Source of the DNA: Cannabis sativa
Lineage: Eukaryota > Streptophyta > Magnoliopsida > Rosales > Cannabaceae
Length of the DNA stretch: 64,000 bases
Direction: 5' to 3'
NCBI RefSeq assembly: GCF_029168945.1
Contig: NC_083604.1
Span: 7,370,812 to 7,434,811, forward strand
Part shown: positions 34,910 to 46,584 of the stretch, piece after piece
How the letters are laid out: every line of letters begins with the position of its first letter
How positions within the stretch are numbered: position 1 is the first letter of the stretch
Position numbers and translations under genes: made by a program
The notes under the pieces: model-generated
Told to the model about the DNA's origin: nothing
Database searches by the model: none
The model's input: only the letters and a program-made list of their open reading frames with translations

Positions 34910-36258
34910 AGCAGCTTCAACCTCGGCTGTAGTAAAAATTCTTGTGAGGCTGTCATTACTTCAATTATAACAAGTGTTGGAATGCATTGAAGTGTGGTGG
35001 AAAGGGCAGAGTCATCAATGTCTGTGGCCATAAACATTTCAGCAAAATAACTTTGCACAACCTGAGAAATATCATCCTTCAAATGCACTTTTTGACCGCT
35101 ATTATCAAAGAGATATTTTATTTGGTTATTTGATCTACGAGCTGATGCTTTGGCGTGGAAAAATTTAGTGTTACGGTCACCATTTGTCATCCAATCTACG
35201 CGAGAACGCTGCTGCCAATATACCTCTTCTTGTTCAAGTAAGTCATCAAGAATTGCTTCGACTTGCTGCAATTCAGCTAAGTTGCTGCTGGTGCGGTTAG
35301 TTAAGTTGTTGAGATTGGTGACTTTGTCTTGGCAAGCATTGATCTTCTTCGTCATCTTTCCATATTTTCGGATATGCCATGATTGTAGAGATTCAGAACA
35401 TGAATTAATACTACCAAAGACAGCAGTGATAGGATCAGCAGATGGCATAATATTCCAATTGGAGCGGATAACTTCTTGACTTTCAGGATCGGAGAGCCAC
35501 AACTTTTCAAAACGAAATCTGCTTCTTCGTTTTGTCTCGGTGGCTTTTGCTGATTGTGAGTTGAAGACAGCCAAAATAGCCTGGTGATCCGATTGGTAGT
35601 AGTCCAAATGATGTACAATTGGAGTAGAGAAGTTGTTTTCCCAATGGCTGTTAACAAAACACCAGTCTAAACGCTCCTTAATAGTAGCAGCAGCTGAGCA
35701 GTTCTTAACCCAAGTGAATGGATATCCTTCATACGGTGCAACATGGAAGCAACATTTATCAAAAACTTGTCGAAAGTCAACCATTTGAGTCTCATTTCTC
35801 AGATTACCACCTGACTTATTGGAGTTAGAGAGGATTTCATTGAAGTCTCTAATAGCCAACCAAGGAGAAAGGGGATCAACATCTGCTAATCGCTTAAGCA
35901 AAGTCCAAGAACTTGATCGATTAGCAATATTTGGAGCACCGTAGAACCCTATGAAATGGAACCTTGGATCATCTTCGTATTTTATGTAGCAATCAAAGAA
36001 GCAGGAGTCAAAATTAAGCAAGGTAACATCCACATTAGTTTTCCAAAGAAGCATCAAACCACCACTTAGTCCAACACGAGGAGCTTCAATTCCATTACTG
36101 TAGTTTAAAGATTGGCGAACACGCGTTATTGAGTTTACACAAAGTTTTGTTTCCATGAGGAACAAAACATGGGGCGATTGCTGTTGAACAAGCAACCGTA
36201 GGTGTCGGAACACACTCGGACTCCCCAAGTCCCGTGCATTCCAGCTGAGGATTTTCAT
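34906..36258 (-). pseudogene. LINE ORF2, endonuclease domain
   Basis: A 450-residue frame with the exonuclease-endonuclease-phosphatase fold: LSWNARDLGSP at the start, METKL, GGLMLLWK, FHFIGFYGAP, RDFNEIL (normally GDFNEIL), KERLDWCFVN and YQSDHQAI. The Gly-to-Arg change before the DFNE motif may itself harm activity. Frame is lost near 34940, just before the reverse transcriptase. Confidence 0.88.
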
Positions 36259-36939
36259 GATGAATTGCGGGGTTGCGTAGCAACCACCGCACTTGAGTCA
36301 TTGGAGATGGTAGAATCTTGGCCATCAGAAACTAACATGTCAGAACCGTCTTCGTCTGACAAAGTCAAAGGGGCTGTACCTCAGCATCTTTTTAGAAATT
36401 TTCTCATTGAAGCTGAATCATCAGGCCTTTTTGGATGTGAATGTGGGGGCTGGTTTTCCTTGTCAGTTTGAACAATAGGTGGAGTGTATGTGTATTGGGT
36501 TGAATATGGGTTGCTGACATAGGAAGATTTAAAATGGGAAAATGTTTGATTGGGAGGTGCAAGTGGGGGTAGGTAGCAAAGACGTTGGAGAGGCCAGTAT
36601 CAGGTGTGAAAATGTGTGAGAGATCAATGGTAGTGGTGTTGTGGTTGTGATCTTTTACTGGGTTGGATGGAGAAATGTGGTTCATGGTGGCTGCAGTAGA
36701 ATATGGTGGCAAGGTTGTATTTAGGTAGTGTTGATTGATGTTGGAAAAACCAGAAGTAGCAACAGTAAAGTCAATTTGGGGGGAGTGATTGGCATGGGAA
36801 GAAGGTGTGTTTGAAGTGTTGAAGGGCAGTGAAGGAGCAGGCCTAGTGAGTTTGGATCTATGTCTTATAAAATTTTATTTTTGACTATGTTTTCTAATTG
36901 TGCTGTAAATACTTGTGTCTTGTGTTATATTAGCACCTA

Positions 36940-38850
36940 AACTACTAGTGTGTTCTGTTAATTAGTTTAGCTAGTTTTTAAAAGGTAGTTAATTCATTAT
37001 CTTGATTCGATTGTGTATTGTAATCTTGATTCCTTCTCATATAAATAAATAAAGAACTCTTCAATTAGGTGTGCACTTACATAGAATTGAGAGGGACAGT
37101 TGCTATATATGTATTTAGTTAGATATATTTATAATAAAAGATAATATGTATAGACATAATATTAGTTTTTTTGTAATAATTAGGTTAGATTGTATTTATA
37201 ACAGAGATCAAAGTTCAAATACTATCAAGAGTATTTTTTTTTTCTTTTTAAGTTTACTTTTGCTCCTACTTTACAAAAAAAAAAATTACGCTATTCTCAC
37301 TTTAAATCCTGGGTCTACCACTGTCTTTAATAGTGAATTAAGCTTTTTACTAAACTGATTCTCTATTGGCTTTTATTTTCAAGATTTAGTTGTGTATTGG
37401 AATCTTACTCCCTTTGATATAAATCAAAAGAACTCTCTAATAGTAAAGTAAGCTTTTTTTTTTCTCAGCTGATTGTCTATTAACTTCTCTCTCAGATTAT
37501 GCTTTGCATTCTTTAATTATCTACATAGTATCAGAAATTCTTGACTAAAGCCCATATCATCTTCTACCTTTGATCTTGTTACTGCTACTGCAACAATGGC
37601 GAATGCCCCCTACTCCTATTGTCCCTACTCATGCTCCATGGAATCCTTCTCTCATTTGCTAACTTTGTTACTTACAATCAAATTGGATCGCCTGAACTTT
37701 CTTGCCTGGAAGTTAGGTGGTTCCTACGGTCATTAGTCATGACCTTGATGAAATCATGTGTACTAGTGTTCCACCTTCCCAAAACTTGGTCACGGGTGCA
37801 CCTAATCCTGAGTACCAACAATGGTGCTGCAAAGATCAGCTCCTGATCCTTGGTTGCGATCATCGATGTCCGAAGGTCTTCTTGCTTCAGTTGCCAACTA
37901 CACCCCTCCTTCATTGTTTGGTGTGCTTTTAAACAAAAGTCCTCATCTCAAACTAAGGCTCGTCGCCTACAATTGAAGGGCTAGTTTTCTTTCAAAAAGG
38001 AAGTCTCTCAATCTCTGAATACATCGACAAAGCTCAATCGATATCTGATGCTTTGAATGTGGTTGGATCTCCGGTGAGTGATCAAGACATTGTTTTACAA
38101 CTTCTTAATTTTCTTGGACCAGAATATGCTTTGACTGTGGTTGGATCTCTGGTGAGTGATCAAAACATTGTTTTACAACTTCTTAATGGTCTTGGACCAG
38201 AATTCGACTCTGTAGTCTCCAACATCACTTCTTCAAGAAGTGACGAAGTACAAGCATTACTTCTCTCCCATGAGAATCACCTAGAACATCATCACACTAT
38301 GACAAATTTGTCTGTCAAAATGCTAGCCAATCTTGCATTCAGTACTGGAAGAACTAGAGGTGTTCGATCTTTTGCCAATAATTGTTCTGGTCCAGCTAAA
38401 TCCTCACAATAGCCGATTGGTTGTGGTAGGGGTTTCCCTCATTTTAAACAATCAAGAATTGTGTTTTAGGTTTATATGAGGACGGTCACACGACTACTGA
38501 TTGTCATTACTGATTTGAAAAAACGAGGACTAATCCTAAACTAGGCCCTCCTCCTAATCGTGTATACCTCACATACTTGTAATTCATTTATGATCCACAT
38601 ACATACTCCACCACATTGATTTAGGACTTTGGTGATGACAATTGTTGGTATGCTGACACATGCTACGAATTATGTCACCTTTGACAATGCTCACCTCAAT
38701 TAATCTGTAGCTTACAATGGCATTGAAACCATATGTTGGGGATGGTAAGAAGCTTCTATTCTCTCATATAGATTCTTCCACTCTCCCAACTTCTCATGAT
38801 TCTTGTCCTTTTAATTTGAGTTCAATTTTAAAAGTTTCCTCTATTACCAA
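36940..38850 (+). mobile_element. Copia fragment: damaged LTR, gag and protease start
   Basis: A degraded LTR ending CTACA at 37525 is followed by a damaged primer site (TAGTATCAGAAA, 37526). gag remnants follow (37597-38412), then a WYADT-like protease segment near 38647 and a VGDGKKLLFSHI-like segment near 38740. The rest of pol is absent, so this is a truncated copy. Boundaries are approximate. Confidence 0.7.
38053..38412 (+). pseudogene. gag fragment with an internal 78-bp tandem duplication
   Basis: Encodes gag C-terminal motifs (DIVLQLLNFLGPEY and again NIVLQLLNGLGPEFDSVV, then LLLSHENHLE). Two 78-bp copies start at 38051 and 38129 and keep the frame, adding 26 residues. Ends at a stop (38412). 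Confidence 0.75.
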
Positions 38851-40599
38851 GTGTTGATGCTCAAAATTATCTCAATAATAAATTTGTATTATGATATTGA
38901 ATTCCTTACACTAGGATATAATCCAATCGAACTACAATATTCTACTAGTTTACATCATTCTCTATAACCTTCGTTAATTCCTCTCTAAACCCTTATTTCT
39001 TTCCCGAGTTAAGAATAATTTAAGGATGTATTCTGATAGAGTTTCGAAAAGATTGGTGTGATGAAGAATCCTTGCCATTTTTAAATGATGGGGCCTCCTA
39101 TTTATAAGCGGGAATGGTCGTCAAACCTTCTCATTTTACTCGTTCAGATTGGTCCACGCGGACTCATTCTTTTCATATATTCACGCGCTTTCCTGCTTTC
39201 TCCAACTTTTTGTGCTTCGTAAACTCTACTTCTAGTTCCCTTCAGCTCTACCTCGCATTCCAAGCTCTGTTTTCTCCTTCCTTGTTTCCTTTCAATGAAA
39301 TAGTGTGTTTCATATCGTTCCTGTCACATCATTCCATTAACTCCTCTACATTTATTATGGTAGAATTAATTTATTATCCTCAAAATTATTTTTATCCCTT
39401 ACAATTTTCCCTCAATTTTACAATTTTTGAGCTTGTGAATTTTTCAGTTCAAGCTTAGGTGTTGTGGAACCGATTACTAAAAATAATTCTCATGTGTCAT
39501 AATGAGTCGTGATTGATTTAATGAAGTAACCATTTTAAATTTTAGGGAAAGTATCAACGACCTTTCTAATTATCTTGATTTTTTTTTATTTCAAATTTAA
39601 ATTTGTGATATTTATTTAAAGGAAGAATCAAGAATTTAAGTAACTTCTCTGATATTTTCTTGTCTCTGATCTTTTGCTTCATTTCTTCTTTCATCCCCTT
39701 CATCTCCTTGCTACGTTTACCCTGATATTCTTAGTTTTCCCTTTCTTCTTTTCGTATTCTGCAACTATTCAAAAATAAATCTAAGGCTATATAGAAAGCT
39801 TCTCCCTTGGCTGATCTGAATTTCATGTCTAAATATGAGTCGAATTTCAGCAACATCTGCTCTAAATACCCTATTCCAGAGGGAATTACTTTTACTATGT
39901 TAACGAAAGATGAACTAAGCAATAACCTAGAAGAACTCAAAATGTCTAATGGTGAAATCCTAGTCAGCGAGAAGCACATGGAACTCTAGCATTTCCCCAT
40001 TCCCTTTTGTTGGCTTACATTCTTTTTCTCACCAGAGTCTTGATGATTCAATTAGTTCTCGATTTCGTTCAGACAGTTTTGGGTTTGGTTGCCATAAGTG
40101 CTCTCAAGGGTACGACATTCCTTACGTTTGAATTCTTCAATTCCTTCAGCAATACTGTTTGTACTTCTCATTTCATGGCTTGGTATGTTGGTTTTGTTGT
40201 ACTAAATTAGGTACGCATCAGAATATATTTTTTGATTATTATCTTACCACATCCTCAGGATCACCATATATACATTAAATCTAAAATAAATAGACAAAAA
40301 GAAAATTTACCTCTTGAAGCCTATCAAGATATCCTTGTTTCTTTTCGTAAGTTATATCCTCAGATGATAATGAAGAACTCACACCGTAATCTTTCAGATC
40401 TTTCACCACACATAAGGAATAGTGTGAACTATTAGAATATGTATTGTATATAATGTTCTTGGTTATTCTCAACACATGGGCAAGAGCTCTGAGAGTGATG
40501 AAGATGATGAAGAAAAAGTTTAATCAGATTAATCCTTTTTAGGTTTCATAAATAATAAAATCTAATATATTCTTTATAAAGAATAAATTTATTTATATC
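38851..40599. other. Unassigned A+T-rich DNA, possibly transposon-derived
   Basis: No intact gene. A TATTTATAAG near 39100 and the A+T-rich flanks could be part of an old LTR. The stretch 39800-40130 (frames with NICSKYPIPEGITF and FFSPESLDDSISSRFR) faintly resembles plant transposon-associated proteins but is broken and not firmly recognisable. Confidence 0.35.
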
Positions 40600-40888
40600 A
40601 TATTATTATTGTAACACAAAATAATGATTTTTTTAATCTACATAATATTTTTGCTAATAATTATAAATAGTCATTTAATTTTTCTTAACAATTATAAACC
40701 GTCACTTAAAATGACTTTTTCCAACAGTTATTAATTGTCATTTAAAATGATTTTTTCAACAGTTATAAACTGTCTTTTACGGTTTCATATTTTTATGACA
40801 CCCACATAGTTAACGGTTTTAGGAATTGTTAGGAAATAATACAAAAGACACTTATAAACTGGTAGAAAAAGCTAATTTTTCAATAGTG
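40600..40888. mobile_element. Possible CACTA-type transposon end
   Basis: Ends ...TTTTTCAATAGTG at 40888, the inverse of CACTATTGAAAAA. The preceding ~200 bp carry three imperfect ~36-bp repeats with AACAGTTAT(A/T)AA-TGTC and TTAAAATGA motifs, like CACTA subterminal repeats. No partner end was found. Confidence 0.35.
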
Positions 40889-41055
40889 CTCATAGTCAAA
40901 TATTCATATATAATCATAAAATATAATTAATTAGTGCTAATTGTCTTACTAATCCATATTCTAAGTATACGGTCATTACAAATACAATATAGATGATCTC
41001 ATTAATCTGTGATCTCCTCTCTAAAATAATCGTATAGACTAATACTAGAGAACTC

Positions 41056-42900
41056 TGTTAGAGCTAAAGAACGATAGAGAAAGAGATAAAACTATATATT
41101 GATTAAGCCAAAGGTGTTTTAGAGGTTTATATACAGAAAAACAAAGTAGTTACAAATCAAGAGAAAAATATCTTGACCAACAACCAGTCTAATTACTCTA
41201 ACAGAAAACTAGCTAACTGAACACTAAGCCTAACAACAACTATGCCAGCTCAGCTGGTTCATTTACCTTAACAGGCCCCCTCAAACTTAGTGTGGTGGAG
41301 CACATAACACTAAGTTTGTCTCACAAAAAATGAAATTGAGAATCGGAGATAGGCTTAGTAAGAGAATCAACTAGTTGGTGATTGGCAAGAACATGTTGCA
41401 CATAAATTTCCTTTTGAATCGCTTTATCTCGGACGAAATAGAGATCAATCTCTACGTGTTTCGTGCGAGCATGACGAGCAAGATTTGTAGCCAACATGAT
41501 GTGCTGAGAATGTCACACCATGAGAGAAGAAGAGACAAGTGGGAGATACATCTTAGTAAGTAATGACTTGAGCCAACTTATTTCAGACACCACAAAAGAA
41601 AGGTTTCAAAACTCTACTTCTATTGATGAACGAGATATTGTATTTTGCTTCTTGGATTTCCAACCAATGAGATTGTCACCCCAGAAGATGCAGTAGCCAG
41701 TTGTGGACCATCTGTCATCAGGATCAACATCCTAATCTACATCACAGTAGGCTTCGAGATTCATATGTGGAGCCTTCTTTATGTGTAGGCCATAGTCAAG
41801 TGTGCCAGCAAGATATCTGATTATACTTTTGACAGCCACCAAGTGAGATTGTAAAGGACTTTGCATGAATTAACAAATCTTATTGACACTAAATGCTATG
41901 TCTGGCCTTGTTATTGTAGCATATTGAAGGGCCCCAACAAGTGATCTGTAAGCAGAGGGATCTTCAACAGGACCACTCCCATAATTTGACAAATGAAGTC
42001 CATTGTTTATTGGAGTGCTTTGTGGCTTTGCACCTTGTAGCTCAGCTTTGCAAATGAGGTCTTGAAGGTATTTTTGTTGAGACAAAACAACACCTTTAGT
42101 GGTAGGACGAACCTGAATGCCCAAGAAAAAAGATAAGATACCAAGATCTTTTAGTGCAAAGGTGAAGCTGAGAGATGCAATGAGAGATGAGACTTGATCA
42201 CTGTTGGATCCAATGATTAAGATGTCATCAACATAGACAAGGATATACAGGTAGCTTGAGGCAGTGACTTGAACAAACAATGAATGATTTGATTTGGCTG
42301 ACTGAAATCCCAAATTGATGAGAGTAGAGGACAATTTTTCAAACCAAGCCTTGGATTCTTGTTTCAATTCACACATGGCTTTGTTAAGTTTGCAAACCTT
42401 GTTTGGATGTTCTTCATCAATGAAACTTGGTGATTGAACCATATAAATCTCCTCATGTAAATCTTCATTTAAAAATATATTATTAACATCCAATTGTCTT
42501 ATTGGCCAATCTTTTATCACTACAAGAGTTAACATAACTCTAATGGTAATATGCTTAACAACATGACTGAATGTTTCATTGAAATCAAAGCCATGTTGCT
42601 AATGAAATCCTTTGGCAACTAATCTGGCTTTGTACTGACTAACACTGCCATCTGGATTCTCTTTGATCTTGTAAATCCATTTGAAATCCTATTGGGAGGT
42701 AAATCCACCAAAATCGAAGTATTGTTTCTTTTCAAGGCTGTGAATTCACAGCCCATACCAGAGAACCATTTTTTGATGTTTTAATGCAACAATAATAGAT
42801 TTTAGAGTGAGAGATGCTATCAATACTTTGGGTTTTCGAATTCTTGACTTGGCTCTTGTCTGCATAGGGTGAGTGTTGATTTGGGAGTCATGATATGGTG
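41056..42900 (-). mobile_element. Copia remnant: 3' LTR, RNase H and RT (Ale/Retrofit-like)
   Basis: A 218-bp LTR (41056-41273, TGTTAGAGC to CCTTAACA) is preceded on the minus strand by a purine tract (TTTGAGGGGGCC). RNase H and RT remnants follow, and the element is cut off on its 5' side near 42900, where LINE sequence begins. No second LTR is present. Confidence 0.8.
41870..42535 (-). pseudogene. Copia RT fragment
   Basis: 221 residues with IRQLDVNNIFLNEDLHEEIYM, YVDDILIIGS, LGIQVR and ITRPDIAFSVN, the later half of the RT. The usual YGLKQAPRAWF is changed to MCELKQESKAWF. Upstream (to 42700) RT start motifs occur in other frames, and RNase H pieces ([24 protein letters not shown]) are scattered between 41300 and 41870. 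Confidence 0.82.
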
Positions 42901-42949
42901 GCTGTATAGTTTGAACAGGGTCTGGTGTAGCAACATGTATAGTAGAGTT

Positions 42950-43672
42950 GTGTTATCAGTGGAAATAGTTGCTGAGAAATGCATGTTACTTGGTATACAT
43001 ATGCTCATTTGTATGGACTTGGTTCTTGCGCATCAATTTGGTTTTAATATCTCCATTATTAACAATCACTACAAAAAATCTTACTTTTAGTCACAACAAA
43101 ATTTGTGATTAAAAGTGAAAAAGTTGTGACTAATTATAAATTATTATTTCTATGTTGTGACTAAAAGGTTTGTGGCAAAAAATATTAGTCACAAAAATTA
43201 CAATTTGTTGTGACTAAATGTATTTTTAGTCACAATACTTGTTGTGACTAAAACTAAATTAGTGACAACTTGTAACTAAATATTATATTTTAGTCACAAG
43301 TAACATTTTGTTGTGACTAAAAGTCACATTTAGTCACAAAAAAATTATGTTGTGACTAAAAAGTTGTCACTAAAGGTAGCAGTTTTTTGTAGTGAATGAT
43401 TCTACTGTGGCAATTGGTTGGATTAATAAGCTTTACATTAATTTTAGTTTTCAATCTATTTTATTAGATATTTATTCTTTATTAGCTACTGTTGGTGGTG
43501 ATTCTTGCAGTGTCATTCTGAGATTACCGAATGGTGTTACCCATACACTTAAAACCTCTGTTACTAGTTTAAGAGATTGTGTTTGGATATATACTTGTTC
43601 TCGATTTTTGAGTTCTTATGTAACAATAGATTTTTCTTAATAAATTTTGCATTTTTTTCAAAAAAAAAAAAA
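42950..43672 (+). pseudogene. 3' end of a LINE (RNase H) with poly(A), split by a MITE
   Basis: Left of the MITE the frame reads LVLAHQFGFNISIINN; right of it NDSTVAIGWINK, then LRDCVWIYTC...FLSSYVTIDFS and a stop at 43640. Removing the MITE and one AAT duplication joins both halves in frame. The tail has AATAAA and a 13-base A run (43660-43672). 5'-truncated near 42950. Confidence 0.78.
43067..43394. mobile_element. CACTA-type MITE
   Basis: 328 bp beginning CACTACAAAAAATC and ending GTTTTTTGTAGTG, with 3-bp duplications AAT at 43064-43066 and 43395-43397, the normal duplication length for CACTA elements. The inside is filled with repeats of TTGTGACTAAAA and its inverse TTTTAGTCACAA. Codes for nothing. 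Confidence 0.9.
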
Positions 43673-43807
43673 TCATAGTCCTTTACATAATACTAGTATC
43701 TTTACAAACTAATTAAAGAAGTCATTTAATTGAAAAACACTCCTTCGATTTCACATGCACTTAAACAGTAATTAGATAAATGAGCATATGTATTATATAT
43801 AAAATAA

Positions 43808-44803
43808 TTATAGTTTTAGGGAGTGCTTATTATTAATATTACCCTGGTTTGTAAATTTTGCAACAAAGTCAAGCTGATAAAGACACCATACAAGAGCCAT
43901 AGAAGACAACAAAACAGGTAGAGGACCAAGCATCCATAGCATGAAAGGAAAGCTAATGCAAAGCATCCGATTGCTGACCAATGCCAAAACAAACCCTTTT
44001 TCGAATACTGTGTTCGTAACGTTCAAAGAAGAATTAGAGAACTCAGACGAAACATTGTTCACCATAAAATTGGCATCAATTAGAGATCCAATGGCCATTG
44101 ACCCGAACAAGAAGCTTGCTGATAGAAAAAGTGACGATGATCCGTACTTCAAAGAGTAGATCTTACTTGATTGAGATCCAAAAATTGGATGGATGCCCAA
44201 GAGATTAGTAACGTTGAAAGCATTGTTTAGTAGGGCCGCCAAACATAGTATCACCAAAATGGCTATTGAGGCTGTGAGTATGGTCTCCATTAGAGTGTTT
44301 CTCAAGCTTTGAATCGCCAACATACTTTTTTTGTCGTCGCCCTAAATGAAATATTAATAGATCAAAATTATATATAAGTAAAATTTTGAATTAATTATTA
44401 CGGTTTTTTTATTTTTAGACTTCAAAACATTTTTTTTTTTGTATTTTTACGGAATTCTAGATAGAGACTCTTATTGCAACTGGCGCTGTAACATAAATCA
44501 CAATAAAAAATCGTGTAGCAACTACCAGAAAAACTACTTTAGAAATACAAACCGTAAATTTGATAAAAAAATTAAATATATATATTTATATATATAAAGT
44601 AATTCCCCTTAATTATTCCATCAATATTTGATACTTACATCTTTTAACTGCAGAAACCAAGCTCTCCGTTTTAAGGTGTTGATGCCAAAGGTTGTAGTTG
44701 AGGGTTTGATCTTGAAGCAGTGCAAAAGGTAGGCATGGTAACCCACTGTGATGAAGAAACTCAAGGGGACTAGTACAGTGTCTAAATAAAGAAGCAAGCC
44801 CAT
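43808..44803 (-). CDS. DUF599 family membrane protein
   Basis: Two exons: 44803-44639 (55 codons) and 44341-43808; a 297-bp intron with GTAAGT donor and TTTAG acceptor, phase 0. The product has 232 residues. It begins MGLLLYLDTVLVPLSFFITVGYHAYL, a membrane segment followed by a Tyr/His-rich turn usual in DUF599, then the family signature KKSMLAIQSLRNTLMETILTAS. Three more hydrophobic segments follow (about residues 78-97, 128-153 and 186-217), so four membrane spans are likely. The molecular function of the family is unknown. A loop at about residues 155-180 carries several N-glycosylation-type NxS/T sites. No lesion seen. Helitron 1 begins 263 bp upstream and the LINE poly(A) ends 135 bp after the stop. 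Confidence 0.9.
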
Positions 44804-45066
44804 ATCACAAAATGTAAACTACTCAATAAGCTATGGCAATTTCCCACACATGCACACATATTTTTATATATACTATATATCTTAGTAAAGAAGTGACTAA
44901 TAATGTTCACTTTTAAGTTTTTGTGGGTAGTGGGATGTATGTCAAGTCCCAATAATTATGTGAGTGGATCCAATGTGTAATGCATATATATAATGTTTCC
45001 TTTATGTTATTGCATACTCCTTTTCTTTCTATTTCTTATACGCCACTTTAATTAACATGCTATCCA
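44804..45066. promoter_or_regulatory. Upstream region of the DUF599 gene
   Basis: A+T-rich; TATATAAAAATA on the minus strand near 44872-44861 could be the TATA box. It ends at the Helitron 1 left end. Confidence 0.4.
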
Positions 45067-45293
45067 TCTATTTATATCTTTATATACCTATATATAATTG
45101 AATTCTTAGTTTATGAGAAATTCATGGGTGACTTTTTATTTCTATTTAATAAAATAATAAAATATTATTTATATATAATAAAATAATAAAATAAAAATAA
45201 AACAAATCTCATTAATATTTGAACTGATATTTGGTTTACATTCTTTTTATATCGATCAAAAACTATGTTCAGGCTTTGCTTAGAAGTGTGGCC

Positions 45294-45805
45294 TATTAGA
45301 ATATTTTTATTTATGGAAATTATTTTCTAATTAAGGAAATGATTTTCTATTTAAGGAAATAAATAAATAATTGATTTTCTGATAAATGAATATTTTATAT
45401 TCATTAAATCTGGACAAAATCAATTATGTAATATTCTATATATGGTCAGATTTCTATATTCATTACCTGATTTGATTTCCTGAATTAATTGTCAAAATAT
45501 TCTGACAATTAATGTGGCGAAGATACTGATGGAGTATCTCACCTATAAATATAGGGTCTCGGTCCCCGAGCTCCTCACTCATTCTGAATCCATTCAGCAA
45601 ATTCCATCTAAAGAGAGTTGAGAGAGCGAGGAAGCCCGAACTCCAATGCGAAGCTATCGCGGGGATTGAAGCTCGAAGATCAATGGCCTGGAGGTACATC
45701 GATCCTTTCATTGCATATATTATTGATATGATTACGGTTTATTTTCCGCATTTCATATCATTTGTATATCTTTTATATTACATACACTATATATATAGTC
45801 TAACA
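45294..45805 (+). repeat. 5' LTR of the long-leader Copia
   Basis: 512 bp. Begins TATTAGAATA rather than TG and ends CTAACA. TATA box TATAAATA at 45544-45551. Confidence 0.92.
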
Positions 45806-45807
45806 GT

Positions 45808-45819
45808 TGGTATCAGAGC
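45808..45819 (+). other. Primer-binding site, initiator tRNA-Met type
   Basis: Exact TGGTATCAGAGC, two bases after the LTR. Confidence 0.92.
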
Positions 45820-45847
45820 GGATTTATCTCTGCCTTGATTTTATTTG

Positions 45848-46200
45848 AGTTTCATATATATATATACATACATATACTGTTCATATATATACATATTTGT
45901 TTTCGGTTCTGTATATATATATATTTATATTCATACCATTTATATTATATATACATTTTAATCAGTATATACATATATATATATATATCTTTTATTGTTC
46001 ATATATACATATATATTATATACTCGTACATTCATACTCGTACGTGTATATATATATGTTTTATATGTATATATGTTTATATATATATATATATTGTATA
46101 TTATATATATATTTTGTCACATAATAATAATCATAATATTCATTTTTTATTATGTGATATATACATGCTTATATATATATACATGCGTATATATAATCAC
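45848..46200. repeat. TA-rich microsatellite tract in the Copia leader
   Basis: Repeated TATATA and CATATATA runs. The long frames here encode only Tyr/Ile/His and are artefacts of the repeat. Confidence 0.85.
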
Positions 46201-46584
46201 GATCGGTCCATGGTTTTGTTTTTTCCTTTTTTCATTTTTCGGTGTTTATTTTGAATTCTATATACATTACTATATTCATATAGTATTATAGATCGATCTA
46301 AGCATTGAAAATCCATTGAAAAACTTAAAGATGGAAAAAATTTTCAGTTAAAACTTTTTCGGACCCGATTAGTTTCGTGATATTAAAGTATATATTTTTT
46401 CGTGTTTTCGTGCATAAAATCTATGTGGATCTCTTTATTATTTGATTTAGAACATTTTAGATTTGAAAACACGCAATTTGGTCGTCGGAAACGCAATTTC
46501 CGATCGGGTTTGGGTCAGGTTCGACGGACCCGCGTGCAGAAAAACGGGTCAAAATCGACCCGGTTTGGCTGAAGAAGACGACGC

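Larger units (their letters stand above)
30237..36850 (-). mobile_element. Decayed L1-type LINE, 5'-truncated, split by a solo LTR
   Basis: Read on the minus strand: linker after ORF1, endonuclease, reverse transcriptase, zinc-finger region, RNase H and a 12-base poly(A) (the T run at 30237-30248). A 1.87-kb LTR (31228-33096) sits inside. The 5' boundary near 36850 is where recognisable LINE sequence gives way to a Copia-like LTR; target duplications were not found. Several stops and frameshifts make it inactive. Confidence 0.88.

Noticed and set aside
39114..39458. A 114-codon plus-strand frame
   Set aside because: Ser/Phe/Leu-rich with no domain, in A+T-rich unassigned DNA; not supported as a gene.
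45835..46291. Open frames of 75-139 codons rich in Tyr, Ile and His
   Set aside because: They translate the TA-rich microsatellite and have no protein character.
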